Shown here one piece after another: positions 1 through 7,374 of a stretch of 64,000 bases of DNA. Position 1 is the first letter of the stretch, and each line of letters opens with the position of its first letter. The notes beneath the pieces are model-generated. The model was not told the DNA's origin and ran no database searches. It worked only from the letters and a program-made list of their open reading frames with translations. The stretch is from an uncultured Parabacteroides sp. (GTDB lineage: Bacteria > Bacteroidota > Bacteroidia > Bacteroidales > Tannerellaceae): contig NZ_CAJJWO010000005.1 in assembly GCF_905196875.1 (NCBI RefSeq), forward strand, positions 86,185-150,184, given 5' to 3'. The translations under genes were made by a program, and so were the position numbers.

Positions 1-175
1 TGAATTTGCAGAAGGGCTTGGGAAGCGAGTCGTAATAGCCGAATGCCAGGTGGCAGAGGTTGAGGCGATATTCCTGACGGGCGGCTTCTTCGAGGGTTTG
101 TAACTTGGCGTTAAACGACGCAGGCGTTGGTGCGTTGCCGAATAGCAACTGCATCTGTGTTAATAGTTTTTTCAT
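1..175 (-). CDS. Partial unknown protein, N-terminal 58 residues
   Basis: An open frame runs leftward from an ATG at 173-175 off the window edge. It begins MKKLLTQMQLLFGNAPTP and continues with a Glu/Leu-rich probably helical stretch. I recognise no family. There is no signal peptide or membrane segment in the visible part. It is the last visible gene on the fimbrial side and is separated from the HU gene by a strong terminator, so it probably has its own promoter. A perfect hairpin sits just upstream of the ATG. The start is plausible but no clear ribosome-binding site is visible. Confidence 0.5.
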   Translation of the reverse strand, partial: MKKLLTQMQLLFGNAPTPASFNAKLQTLEEAARQEYRLNLCHLAFGYYDSLPKPFCKF

Positions 176-184
176 GATACATGC

Positions 185-215
185 TATCGGAGAGATAAGG
201 TTTGGCTCTCCGATA
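185..215 (-). promoter_or_regulatory. Perfect 10-bp inverted repeat just upstream of a start codon
   Basis: TATCGGAGAG (185-194) is matched exactly by CTCTCCGATA (206-215) with an 11-nt loop. It lies about 9 nt upstream of the ATG of the partial leftward gene and has no T-run on either side, so it is not a typical terminator. It could be a 5'-UTR hairpin or an operator for a dimeric regulator. Confidence 0.5.
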
Positions 216-233
216 CCACGCCCGGCCGGCGCT

Positions 234-287
234 GAAAAACAAAACCGGCTGCCCGTCTCTCCTTAAAAGAGAGAAAGGACAGCCGGT
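234..287 (-). terminator. Rho-independent terminator of the HU gene
   Basis: ACCGGCTG (244-251) and CAGCCGGT (280-287) pair, with an inner TCTCT/AGAGA stem. On the minus strand the stem is followed by a T-rich tail (TTTTGTTTTT). It lies 36 nt past the HU stop codon and closes the fimbrial transcription unit. Confidence 0.8.
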
Positions 288-322
288 GATATGAGGATTG
301 AAACCGGAACCGGATAATACCG

Positions 323-604
323 CTACCCGCCTCCGTTCAACTTATCCAGCAGATGCTTGCCGGGTTTGAACTTTACACTGATGCGTGGCGGGATCAGGCA
401 GGAAACTCCTGTTTTAGGGTTGCGCCCTACACGCGCCACCTGCTTCCAAGGAGTGAAAGTTCCGAATCCTTGCAAAAGCAATGTACCATCCCTACCTAAC
501 TCTTCGGAGACCGTTTCCAACATTGCATGAATAAAGCGTAATGCTTCCAACTGAGGAATATCCATCTTTTCGGATATCCTTACAGTCAATTCCTGTTTAT
601 TCAT
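323..604 (-). CDS. HU/IHF-family DNA-binding protein
   Basis: A 93-residue protein with the HU/IHF fold signature: N-terminal helices (MNKQELTVRISEKMDI), GFGTF in the body, and the GRNPKTG motif at the start of the DNA-binding arm. HU-type proteins bend DNA and act as architectural cofactors in recombination and transcription. It starts only 11 nt after the stop of the upstream fimbrial gene, so it appears to be the last gene of the fimbrial operon, and a terminator follows it. Because that operon is switched by DNA inversion, feedback of this protein on the switch is possible; that is inference. Confidence 0.88.
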   Translation of the reverse strand: MNKQELTVRISEKMDIPQLEALRFIHAMLETVSEELGRDGTLLLQGFGTFTPWKQVARVGRNPKTGVSCLIPPRISVKFKPGKHLLDKLNGGG

Positions 605-615
605 TGTTTATCAAT

Positions 616-2862
616 TTATTCAGGTTCAGTACCATCATTTTGGATACAGCGAACTGTAAAACTATTTACCCGATTATCATAACGATCTGTCATAGTTGTA
701 GATTTAACATCAACACCCCATACATGTATAGAATTGCCTTTAGGAGTAGATGAATAATAAAAACCTTCTCTCCCCTGGTATTCTTGAATTGGTTTACCCT
801 CATTAGTAATTCCACGACGGGCAGCCAATGGTAAGATTAACCATTCGTTAGTATTTTTCCCCTGCATTTTTAAGAAATTATTTCCCGACTGACCATTTCC
901 CATAATAGCTTTCCATTCAGTAAATGTGGGTACACGCCAACCTTTAGGACAAGGGTCATATTTTGTTTTTTCCGGAGCATTTTCAGTTCCTGTATTCCAC
1001 AATTGATTTGCCCATTTATACTCAGAGTTATCCATCTCATTACCAGAAGGATTGTCAGTATTTGCACCCTTTATTAACAACCAATTGTTCTGCATATTAG
1101 GACTTGTAGACTTTGAAATAATACATTTATTTTTCCACGTATCAAAATTATCTAAGTCATTCTTAGTTGGATAGGAATTTCCGGAGTATGTACTATTAGT
1201 CATTTCGTCAGCATTAGCCGTATTAGGCACACCATCTTTACGCCCCCACTGGAATAAATTTCCACAGGTACCAGTTATGTTACCCGTGGTCGGAACTGAA
1301 GTTGGAATACTAGTCGCTCCCACATTCACCGGAGCCCAATACCTTCCATCCTTCATCAAAACAGGTTTAGCAGTCGTTCCTTCATAATTTGGTAAACTTC
1401 GGATAATTATCGTATCCCCAACGCTTTTATTATTCGAATTATGAATATTCAAAACAATATCGACAGGAACTTTAGTCGTTGCCTGATAAGGGATTGTTAC
1501 CGTATACGAAGTTGTTACAATTGGTTTATCATCAGCAATTGCAGGAACACGATTAATTGTAGGTTTATCAATTCCACCTACCGAAAGTCCACTTTTATCA
1601 TACAAAAATTTCACTTCTGGTTCTGTCTCCGTATTTCCTGTTGTGGTAAATGTAAAGGTCGCTTCTTCTGTTGCATTGGTTATATCTATTATGTTTTTCG
1701 TCCCGTTCCAGACCATACCCGCCTTTGTTAAAGCCGTTTCCTCTGATGTGATATTAAATTCAGCTTTCGGAAAAGAAGGCTTTACACGTATCTCTTCTCC
1801 TTCGTTCCAATCAGCCACAACAACATCAAAATTAACATCTACCCTGTCGGGAGCCGGGTTGATATTGATCTGATATCGATGATTACGAGCTAACGGGATC
1901 GGCGTACCGGCTACATCTATTTTTTTGAAATCGACAAGTTTAGTAATTGTAACACCTCCTAATGTTCCCTCTATCTGAATAGCCGTAGCTGTTGCCGGAT
2001 CGTCATTCGCATTTTCATAAGTATATATACTGTCTATTTTCTGGTAGGTAGCATAACCCTCTTCTTCCACTAATTCCACTTTACTTCCGAACGGAAAAAT
2101 ATCTGTAGACATAATTACAGTTTCTTTCTGGTCGGGAACCAAAGATACGCCAATTCGCGGACGGACTAAGCGGGCTGATTTCAAATCAAAATTCTTTTCT
2201 GCATTATCAGGATCATAAGCATAGTTGCGAATATCAATGCGTGAAACCAAACGTTCCATTGTAAAAGTCTCTATTACCGAACCGCCACCACTCATCATTG
2301 CCGTCGACTCCCATGATTTTATGACTTGTCCAGCATACATAAGTAATGGTGCTGTTGCATTCTTATTTTGTCCTGCCAAGGTCGTTACCTGTTGAAGTTC
2401 TTCCCAGGTTGTAACAGCCTTTAAAACATCAGTCAACTCATTTGCTTCATAATTAGCTATCACGACCACTTCGGGATTTTTCCAGCCATCACTGCGATGG
2501 CGGATAGAAGCCTTGTACTTGCCTGCCTGATCAGGAATAGCAATCAAAGGCTCGTTCAGTCCTTCAGCGGCACCCACTTCTTCTGTACTGAAATATTTAC
2601 CAAATGTTCCGGCACCCTGTTCGTCTGCTTCCGTATGTACAAAAAAGGCGACACTACTGATTTCTTTTTCACTAGGGAAAGAAACGTCAGTCAGCACATC
2701 TCCTTCCGCTTTCGTCCCAGTATTCAACGGTAAATCCATTGTCAAAGTAAGTTTACCATACCCTGGTTCCACATAATCCGTATTACGGTTTACTTCCTCT
2801 TCATTGCATGATACCAGAAAACCAGTTAAAAGCAATGATAACAGTATTATATTGTATTTCAT
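616..2862 (-). CDS. Fimbrillin-like lipoprotein with FISUMP C-terminal domain, probable tip adhesin
   Basis: A 748-residue lipoprotein with a short signal peptide and lipobox (LTGFLVSC, Cys19). The N-terminal ~370 residues have the beta-rich, variable character of FimA/Mfa fimbrillins (for example ERLVSRIDIRNY and ARNHRYQININ). The C-terminal ~230 residues match the FISUMP pattern seen in Bacteroidota surface proteins: DGRYWAPVNVG, LFQWGRKDG, YDPCPKGWRVPTFTEW, and RCIQ near the end. A middle Ig/BACON-like segment is possible. It is the second of two large pilin-like genes after the anchor gene, 23 nt from its upstream neighbour. Length and domain order suggest an accessory or tip subunit rather than the shaft; this is inferred from family knowledge. 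Confidence 0.8.
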   Translation of the reverse strand: MKYNIILLSLLLTGFLVSCNEEEVNRNTDYVEPGYGKLTLTMDLPLNTGTKAEGDVLTDVSFPSEKEISSVAFFVHTEADEQGAGTFGKYFSTEEVGAAEGLNEPLIAIPDQAGKYKASIRHRSDGWKNPEVVVIANYEANELTDVLKAVTTWEELQQVTTLAGQNKNATAPLLMYAGQVIKSWESTAMMSGGGSVIETFTMERLVSRIDIRNYAYDPDNAEKNFDLKSARLVRPRIGVSLVPDQKETVIMSTDIFPFGSKVELVEEEGYATYQKIDSIYTYENANDDPATATAIQIEGTLGGVTITKLVDFKKIDVAGTPIPLARNHRYQININPAPDRVDVNFDVVVADWNEGEEIRVKPSFPKAEFNITSEETALTKAGMVWNGTKNIIDITNATEEATFTFTTTGNTETEPEVKFLYDKSGLSVGGIDKPTINRVPAIADDKPIVTTSYTVTIPYQATTKVPVDIVLNIHNSNNKSVGDTIIIRSLPNYEGTTAKPVLMKDGRYWAPVNVGATSIPTSVPTTGNITGTCGNLFQWGRKDGVPNTANADEMTNSTYSGNSYPTKNDLDNFDTWKNKCIISKSTSPNMQNNWLLIKGANTDNPSGNEMDNSEYKWANQLWNTGTENAPEKTKYDPCPKGWRVPTFTEWKAIMGNGQSGNNFLKMQGKNTNEWLILPLAARRGITNEGKPIQEYQGREGFYYSSTPKGNSIHVWGVDVKSTTMTDRYDNRVNSFTVRCIQNDGTEPE

Positions 2863-2885
2863 ATTTTATTCCTTTCCGTTTATTT

Positions 2886-5027
2886 TTATTCTATTTGCCC
2901 AGCCTCCTGTATAAAGGTGATCGACTGAGAGACATAATTATCTTTTTTATTCACGATCGTTACCGTTGCTGAACGTCTACTTGTAGTTCCATTAGCTGCG
3001 GCTTTGATATAGACATTACCATTATAGGTTCCCGGAGTTAGAACGGGAGTAGTGGAAGAGCCATTCAACCAATCCGTCGCAGTCGTTGTATCTGTAAGAT
3101 CATCCGGATTTCCATTATAGGTAATGATACATTCCCAGGCAGTATTTGCTGCTACTGAAATTTTACGCATATTTCTGTGTGATTCATCACCTGCCGGTGC
3201 ATCTGTAAAACCAGCTACCGGAACTGTAACGTTACCAGTTGCATCCATATCATCACAACTCAAACGGATTGTCCCATAATCGGGAGCAGCCTGATTAACT
3301 GTAAAAGAGCGAGTGATTTCAGTATTCGTTATTTTCAATTCTATTTTTTGTTCTCTTGGTGTATCTTTTGTAGTATTCTGATTAATCATCAAGGTCAATA
3401 CATCATCGCTCTTTTGGGCTTTTACCCAATCATTCAGTACAGAACTGTTGGCTATTTCCCATCCTGTACCCGAAGCTGAGATATTCAAGGCTATACTAAA
3501 CGTTTCATCATCTTCTGCATTCGATTTCAACCCCGGAACATTCAGAATATTATTGCTGAAAGAAATCCCTGCCATCCATTTAAAATCCGCAGTAATGTCG
3601 ATATGGTTTTCCGCAGCAGTTGCGCCTTTCTGACGAACCACCAACGGTTGGCGAATGGAAGGACGAACCACATTTTGAACCATAACAATTGTTTCACGCA
3701 TATTTTGACTCAGGTTATCTTTAGTTGTTGTTATAGCGATATAATCTACCACATCTGGATTATCTGTTGTACTTTCTGTTTTTTTCTTCTCCACCGTAAG
3801 CCAGTCTACCGAAGTATCTGTTACAAGTTCCCATTCGCTTCCTGATTCCACATCTATACGAATAGCCTCTGCTATCGTTGCCGCACCTACTGTAAGAGTA
3901 TTATTTTCAAAAGCAATATCTGCTTTCGGAGTAGGATCTGCTACCTCTTCACCCTCCACTGGAGCATCTTCCTCTTTCGGTTCATACTTCAAAACAATCG
4001 TTCCCAAATCAGGGGCGACATTTAAAGTATCGGCTATCTGCCATTCCTGTACACTCAACGTTGCTACCAACGTTCCCAAACCACGCTCTTCCACAACTAC
4101 TTTATAACGATTGTTCGGATTTATCGTGATCGGTTGTTTGTTCTCATAATTCAACATCGGAACCTGAACGACCTGCACAGCCCCATCCGTACTTTTCCCG
4201 ATCAATGTCAATTTTACTTCACTTTTATGCATTTCAGTCGAATCCAACGGATAGAGATAAAACACACTATTTGTTTCACCTGCATTCGAATTTTCCAAGC
4301 TGCTAAAATCAATGACAGGCAACTTCGCATAACGGGATGTACTGAACGGTGTTTCCGGAAAAACGGGACCTTCTTCCGGGACATTTTCCAAACCGACTTT
4401 CTGAATAACAAAACCGGTTGCCACTGCATCGTTCGATATATCGAAACGTGCCACCCGACGTATCAACGATACTTTGATACGACCTTTTACCGTAGACATA
4501 GTTGTATCACATATCGCACTCATCAGAACCGGACAACCTAACAAGTCAGTCTGTTTATTAGTCATTAGTTTTCGAAATGCCACCGTATCTGTTTCATGCA
4601 GACGGATTTCACTCAGCGACTGATGACTACGGCCGTTTGCCACAAAATAAAATGATTTTCGTTCTCCTTGGGTAATAGAGATTGTTGCCGTTTTATTCTC
4701 ACCTGTAGCAGAAAGATCAAAACTATTTTCTTCTGTTCCGCCACCACCACTACGGAATATCTCTTCCAACACCATTGATTTTGGTGTTTTGGAACTCAAT
4801 GTATCCTCTCCAAACACATAAATATCCAGTGTTTCCAGTTTGTTTTCCGCCTCACTAGCTATCGCTTTCGTGTAGGGCACTATCCCTTGCGAGGTCCCGG
4901 GAAAAACAAAAGATATTCGTTGACCTTCAGCGTTTGCAGGAGCATCAGACCCCGGCAATTCCCCGTTTTCATTACAGGATGTGAGCAGAAAACCTGCTGC
5001 CATCAGCAATAAATACTTGTTTCTCAT
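2886..5027 (-). CDS. Fimbrillin-like lipoprotein with BACON-type repeats
   Basis: A 713-residue lipoprotein (signal peptide ending LLTSC, Cys18). Residues about 30-330 resemble Mfa/FimA fimbrillins, including a typical RRVARFDI segment and a NPNNRYKVVV strand. From about residue 340 to the end come three successive BACON-like Ig domains. Each contains a conserved Trp-rich core (SEWELV..DWLTV; GTGWEIA..DWVKA; TAWECII..DWLNG) and ends in VRQKGA, VNQAAP or IQEAGQ. BACON domains are common in surface lipoproteins of gut Bacteroidota and may extend the subunit or bind glycan or mucin. It sits between the anchor gene and the FISUMP gene in the operon. Confidence 0.8.
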   Translation of the reverse strand: MRNKYLLLMAAGFLLTSCNENGELPGSDAPANAEGQRISFVFPGTSQGIVPYTKAIASEAENKLETLDIYVFGEDTLSSKTPKSMVLEEIFRSGGGGTEENSFDLSATGENKTATISITQGERKSFYFVANGRSHQSLSEIRLHETDTVAFRKLMTNKQTDLLGCPVLMSAICDTTMSTVKGRIKVSLIRRVARFDISNDAVATGFVIQKVGLENVPEEGPVFPETPFSTSRYAKLPVIDFSSLENSNAGETNSVFYLYPLDSTEMHKSEVKLTLIGKSTDGAVQVVQVPMLNYENKQPITINPNNRYKVVVEERGLGTLVATLSVQEWQIADTLNVAPDLGTIVLKYEPKEEDAPVEGEEVADPTPKADIAFENNTLTVGAATIAEAIRIDVESGSEWELVTDTSVDWLTVEKKKTESTTDNPDVVDYIAITTTKDNLSQNMRETIVMVQNVVRPSIRQPLVVRQKGATAAENHIDITADFKWMAGISFSNNILNVPGLKSNAEDDETFSIALNISASGTGWEIANSSVLNDWVKAQKSDDVLTLMINQNTTKDTPREQKIELKITNTEITRSFTVNQAAPDYGTIRLSCDDMDATGNVTVPVAGFTDAPAGDESHRNMRKISVAANTAWECIITYNGNPDDLTDTTTATDWLNGSSTTPVLTPGTYNGNVYIKAAANGTTSRRSATVTIVNKKDNYVSQSITFIQEAGQIE

Positions 5028-5094
5028 AACTTTTAAATTAAAATGTTTATATTTTGCAGTCTGTTTGCTGCGTTATTTTGCCCCAACTATTTTT

Positions 5095-6018
5095 TCAGCT
5101 CTCCGTACCAATTGTACCTCCGTCTATCCAGTCACCGCTTATTGCGGCCGAAACATTCACATTACCATCTTTATCTATTTCCATCAGGAGATTAAACTCT
5201 TGACAAAGATTGTAATCCAGATCGATATGCATTGTATGGAAATATTTATACAGATCGATCTCGCGCGTAATCGCTTTATCTGCCGCCCAAAGGCAAAATA
5301 TCGGATGATCGTTATTGTGTAAACGGTAGGTGACAAAGCAGCCATTGATTTCATGGGAAATATCCATTTTCGCTCTTGTTTCATGTCTGACTTTCGTTAC
5401 CTTGTCCGGTCGTCCAGGTATATGAACATTTTTCCCTGCCTGGTTCTTTTCCATATATTCTGGTTGGAAACTGTAAATGGGAGAAAGCCCAGAGAGTGTC
5501 ATGCGAAAATTTCCACTGTTAACAGGTGGTGTTTCCTTCCATTTTACTGTTACTCCTAGCTTTAAATGACAATGTAATAAGTCGATACGACTTCGGGTAA
5601 AGCCGATACTTTCGACCGTAAATGGATGATAACTATAAAACAAAGGCTCTGTATCTGCTTCCGTATCTGTCAACAGGCACATTTCCGAAAGATATGTTTT
5701 CCCAATTTCTATTTTATTCGCTTGGCTTAATGAGTCTATATTTGCCCAGGTTAGCAATGTATACTTACCCGGCGGCAGACTAAATGTACTAGTTGTACTC
5801 ATTTTTGCCGAACGATTGATTATATCACAAAGAAGGCCATGCTCATCAAAGAGATATTCACGAAACGTATAAATGTAGAATGGTAATTCGCTTTGCATAC
5901 TATTGGTTGTGTACCAGTATTCCAATTTGACATTATACGGACACTCTGCCAGTTCGCCGTCAATGTTACAACCGGTAAGAACCAGAAAGAACAGGGACAA
6001 GAGATTTATAAATTTCAT
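5095..6018 (-). CDS. FimB/Mfa2-type fimbrial anchor lipoprotein
   Basis: A lipoprotein of about 307 residues starting MKFINLLSLFF with lipobox LVLTGC (Cys17). The following CPYNVKLEYWYT, the SLPPGKYTLLTWANI strand and the WLAADK-like C-terminal half are typical of FimB/Mfa2 subunits, which anchor FimA/Mfa1 pili in the outer membrane and limit their length. An 11-residue longer ORF exists upstream, but AAAGGAGG lies 6 nt before this ATG and the ATG overlaps the preceding TGA in an ATGA arrangement, so translational coupling favours this start. It precedes the two large pilin-like genes. Confidence 0.85.
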   Translation of the reverse strand: MKFINLLSLFFLVLTGCNIDGELAECPYNVKLEYWYTTNSMQSELPFYIYTFREYLFDEHGLLCDIINRSAKMSTTSTFSLPPGKYTLLTWANIDSLSQANKIEIGKTYLSEMCLLTDTEADTEPLFYSYHPFTVESIGFTRSRIDLLHCHLKLGVTVKWKETPPVNSGNFRMTLSGLSPIYSFQPEYMEKNQAGKNVHIPGRPDKVTKVRHETRAKMDISHEINGCFVTYRLHNNDHPIFCLWAADKAITREIDLYKYFHTMHIDLDYNLCQEFNLLMEIDKDGNVNVSAAISGDWIDGGTIGTES

Positions 6019-6551
6019 GGCTCGCCTCCTTTCCCTATCTCTCCGATACAAGGATCGGGAAGATGTATGTCTTCGGTTAAAACATTATCGGAAAGTCTGG
6101 TTTCTGTGCAACAATCCTTGCCTGTTTGTCGCAGGCAGAGGGAGGCATGACGCATCCAACCGGCGTAAGGGAGACTTACTTTATATTGCAGGGTATAAGT
6201 CTTTTTTTCATTCAGACCGACTAGACGCGTATAAGGTTTTACGAGACACATGCGCGGATCGATCAATTCTTCGCGCCGGTCGAAGCGATAACGCTGACGG
6301 CCATAGAGGATAACTGACGGAAGTGTAACATTCTTGTTGCTTTTACAAAGATAAGGCGTCAAACTCAAGCTACGCTCCGTTGGGAGTTGGATACCGCGGA
6401 TGGTGATCTTCATTTCTATACGGACACTGTCGTCGCGGATCATCATACTCTGCGGGGTAAAAAGGATACTCCGCGTCTGAGATGAGGCAGCCTGGATGAA
6501 TAAGAACAATAAAGCAGTCCAAAAACAGTATTTACCTTTTTTCTTCCCCAT
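6015..6551 (-). CDS. DUF3868-type fimbrial accessory protein
   Basis: A 178-residue protein with a cleavable signal peptide (basic start MGKKKGK, hydrophobic core, probable cut near ASSQT). The rest is beta-rich with conserved-looking SLTPYL and LPSVILYGRQRYRFDRRE segments. This matches the DUF3868 family, which in Bacteroidales is encoded next to DUF3575 proteins in fimbrial operons. Its exact job is unknown; a periplasmic or outer-membrane assembly role is inferred from context. It starts 1 nt after the DUF3575 gene ends and its stop overlaps the anchor gene start. Confidence 0.75.
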   Translation of the reverse strand: MGKKKGKYCFWTALLFLFIQAASSQTRSILFTPQSMMIRDDSVRIEMKITIRGIQLPTERSLSLTPYLCKSNKNVTLPSVILYGRQRYRFDRREELIDPRMCLVKPYTRLVGLNEKKTYTLQYKVSLPYAGWMRHASLCLRQTGKDCCTETRLSDNVLTEDIHLPDPCIGEIGKGGEP

Positions 6552-6552
6552 A

Positions 6553-7143
6553 TCAGTGTATTATATATATGAAAGAAACACCCAGTCGAGTAGGCCCTAC
6601 AAAATGACGTTTGTATCTTCCTACAAGCTCCGCACACTCCGTACATACATATGTATTGTATTCCAGATAAGTATATCCCACTCCCAGCGACAATTCCAAT
6701 CCCCAACGTCCGCCAATGGCAAAATGATAACCATACGAAAAGCCTCCCCCGTAAAGTTCTCCCCGATAGGTGTACTCTTTCAGTCCGGGGATAAAAGGTA
6801 TCTGTCCGATATTATAATGACCATAATGCCCATGTATCCCGAAGAAGTGCCCCTCGAAACTTTTGCAAGGCCAGTAACGCACTTCAGGCTGCACCAGATA
6901 ATGCCGCAACGTCATTTCATCCGGGAAGAAAGTCCACGCGTTATAACTTCCTGAAAGGTTCAATGTCAGCTTTTTAGATAAAGCTATTTCCAGCTCGGCA
7001 TTCGGCGTAGAAGTCAGCCACCATGACACATTCGTCCCTATCCCTACCTGCTGCCCTTTAGATGTTAAGGACAACGATAGCAGCAACAAGGCTAAAAACG
7101 TGGCTCGCAACTGGAGTTCTTTTCTTTCTTCCGATCTTTTCAT
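6553..7143 (-). CDS. DUF3575-type outer-membrane protein, first gene of the fimbrial operon
   Basis: About 196 residues from ATG 7141-7143: basic N-region, hydrophobic LALLLLSLSL core, then a mature part starting VGIGTNVSWWLTSTPNAELE, followed by alternating Gly/aromatic beta-strands ending in SFIYIIH. This fits DUF3575, a family of small predicted beta-barrels in fimbrial operons. An alternative ATG at 7189-7191 lies inside the recombination repeat and would add 16 residues before the signal peptide, so I prefer 7143. It is the gene nearest the invertible promoter and would be transcribed only when that segment is flipped. Confidence 0.75.
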   Translation of the reverse strand: MKRSEERKELQLRATFLALLLLSLSLTSKGQQVGIGTNVSWWLTSTPNAELEIALSKKLTLNLSGSYNAWTFFPDEMTLRHYLVQPEVRYWPCKSFEGHFFGIHGHYGHYNIGQIPFIPGLKEYTYRGELYGGGFSYGYHFAIGGRWGLELSLGVGYTYLEYNTYVCTECAELVGRYKRHFVGPTRLGVSFIYIIH

Positions 7144-7162
7144 TCCTATTTCCCTATACAAG

Positions 7163-7195
7163 ATGTCTGATTCCTTGTAAGAATCGGACATCTAA
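7163..7195 (+). repeat. Left 33-bp inverted repeat, recombination site
   Basis: This is an exact reverse complement of 7400-7432. The repeat and its edge form a typical tyrosine-recombinase core site: arm AGATGTCTGATTC (7161-7173), 7-bp spacer CTTGTAA (7174-7180), and inverted arm GAATCGGACATCT (7181-7193). The two arms differ at one position. Confidence 0.93.
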
Positions 7196-7323
7196 AAATG
7201 GAAAGAGAATATTTGCTGAATTTCAGATATTTAAGGAGGAACTATTTAAGAAAATTGAGCGATTGGAGAACTGTTTTTATTCGGATTAGATTATAAAGTC
7301 TTTTTTATTTTTTCACATTTTCC

Positions 7324-7353
7324 TTGTTTATTGTAGAATAACATGTACATTTG
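7324..7353 (+). promoter_or_regulatory. Bacteroidota sigma-ABfr-type promoter inside the invertible segment
   Basis: The -33 element TTG is at 7324-7326 and the -7 element TACATTTG at 7346-7353, with a 19-bp spacer, an exact consensus match. Transcription should begin near 7360 and run rightward, antisense to the recombinase gene. After inversion it would drive the fimbrial operon. Confidence 0.85.
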
Positions 7354-7374
7354 CAGACAGATAGCCTGTGTTTT

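Noticed and set aside
7062..7289. A rightward ORF of 75 residues across the left inverted repeat
   Set aside because: Its first part is antisense to the DUF3575 gene. Its second part is the alternative recombinase tail seen in the unflipped orientation; it has no start or promoter of its own.
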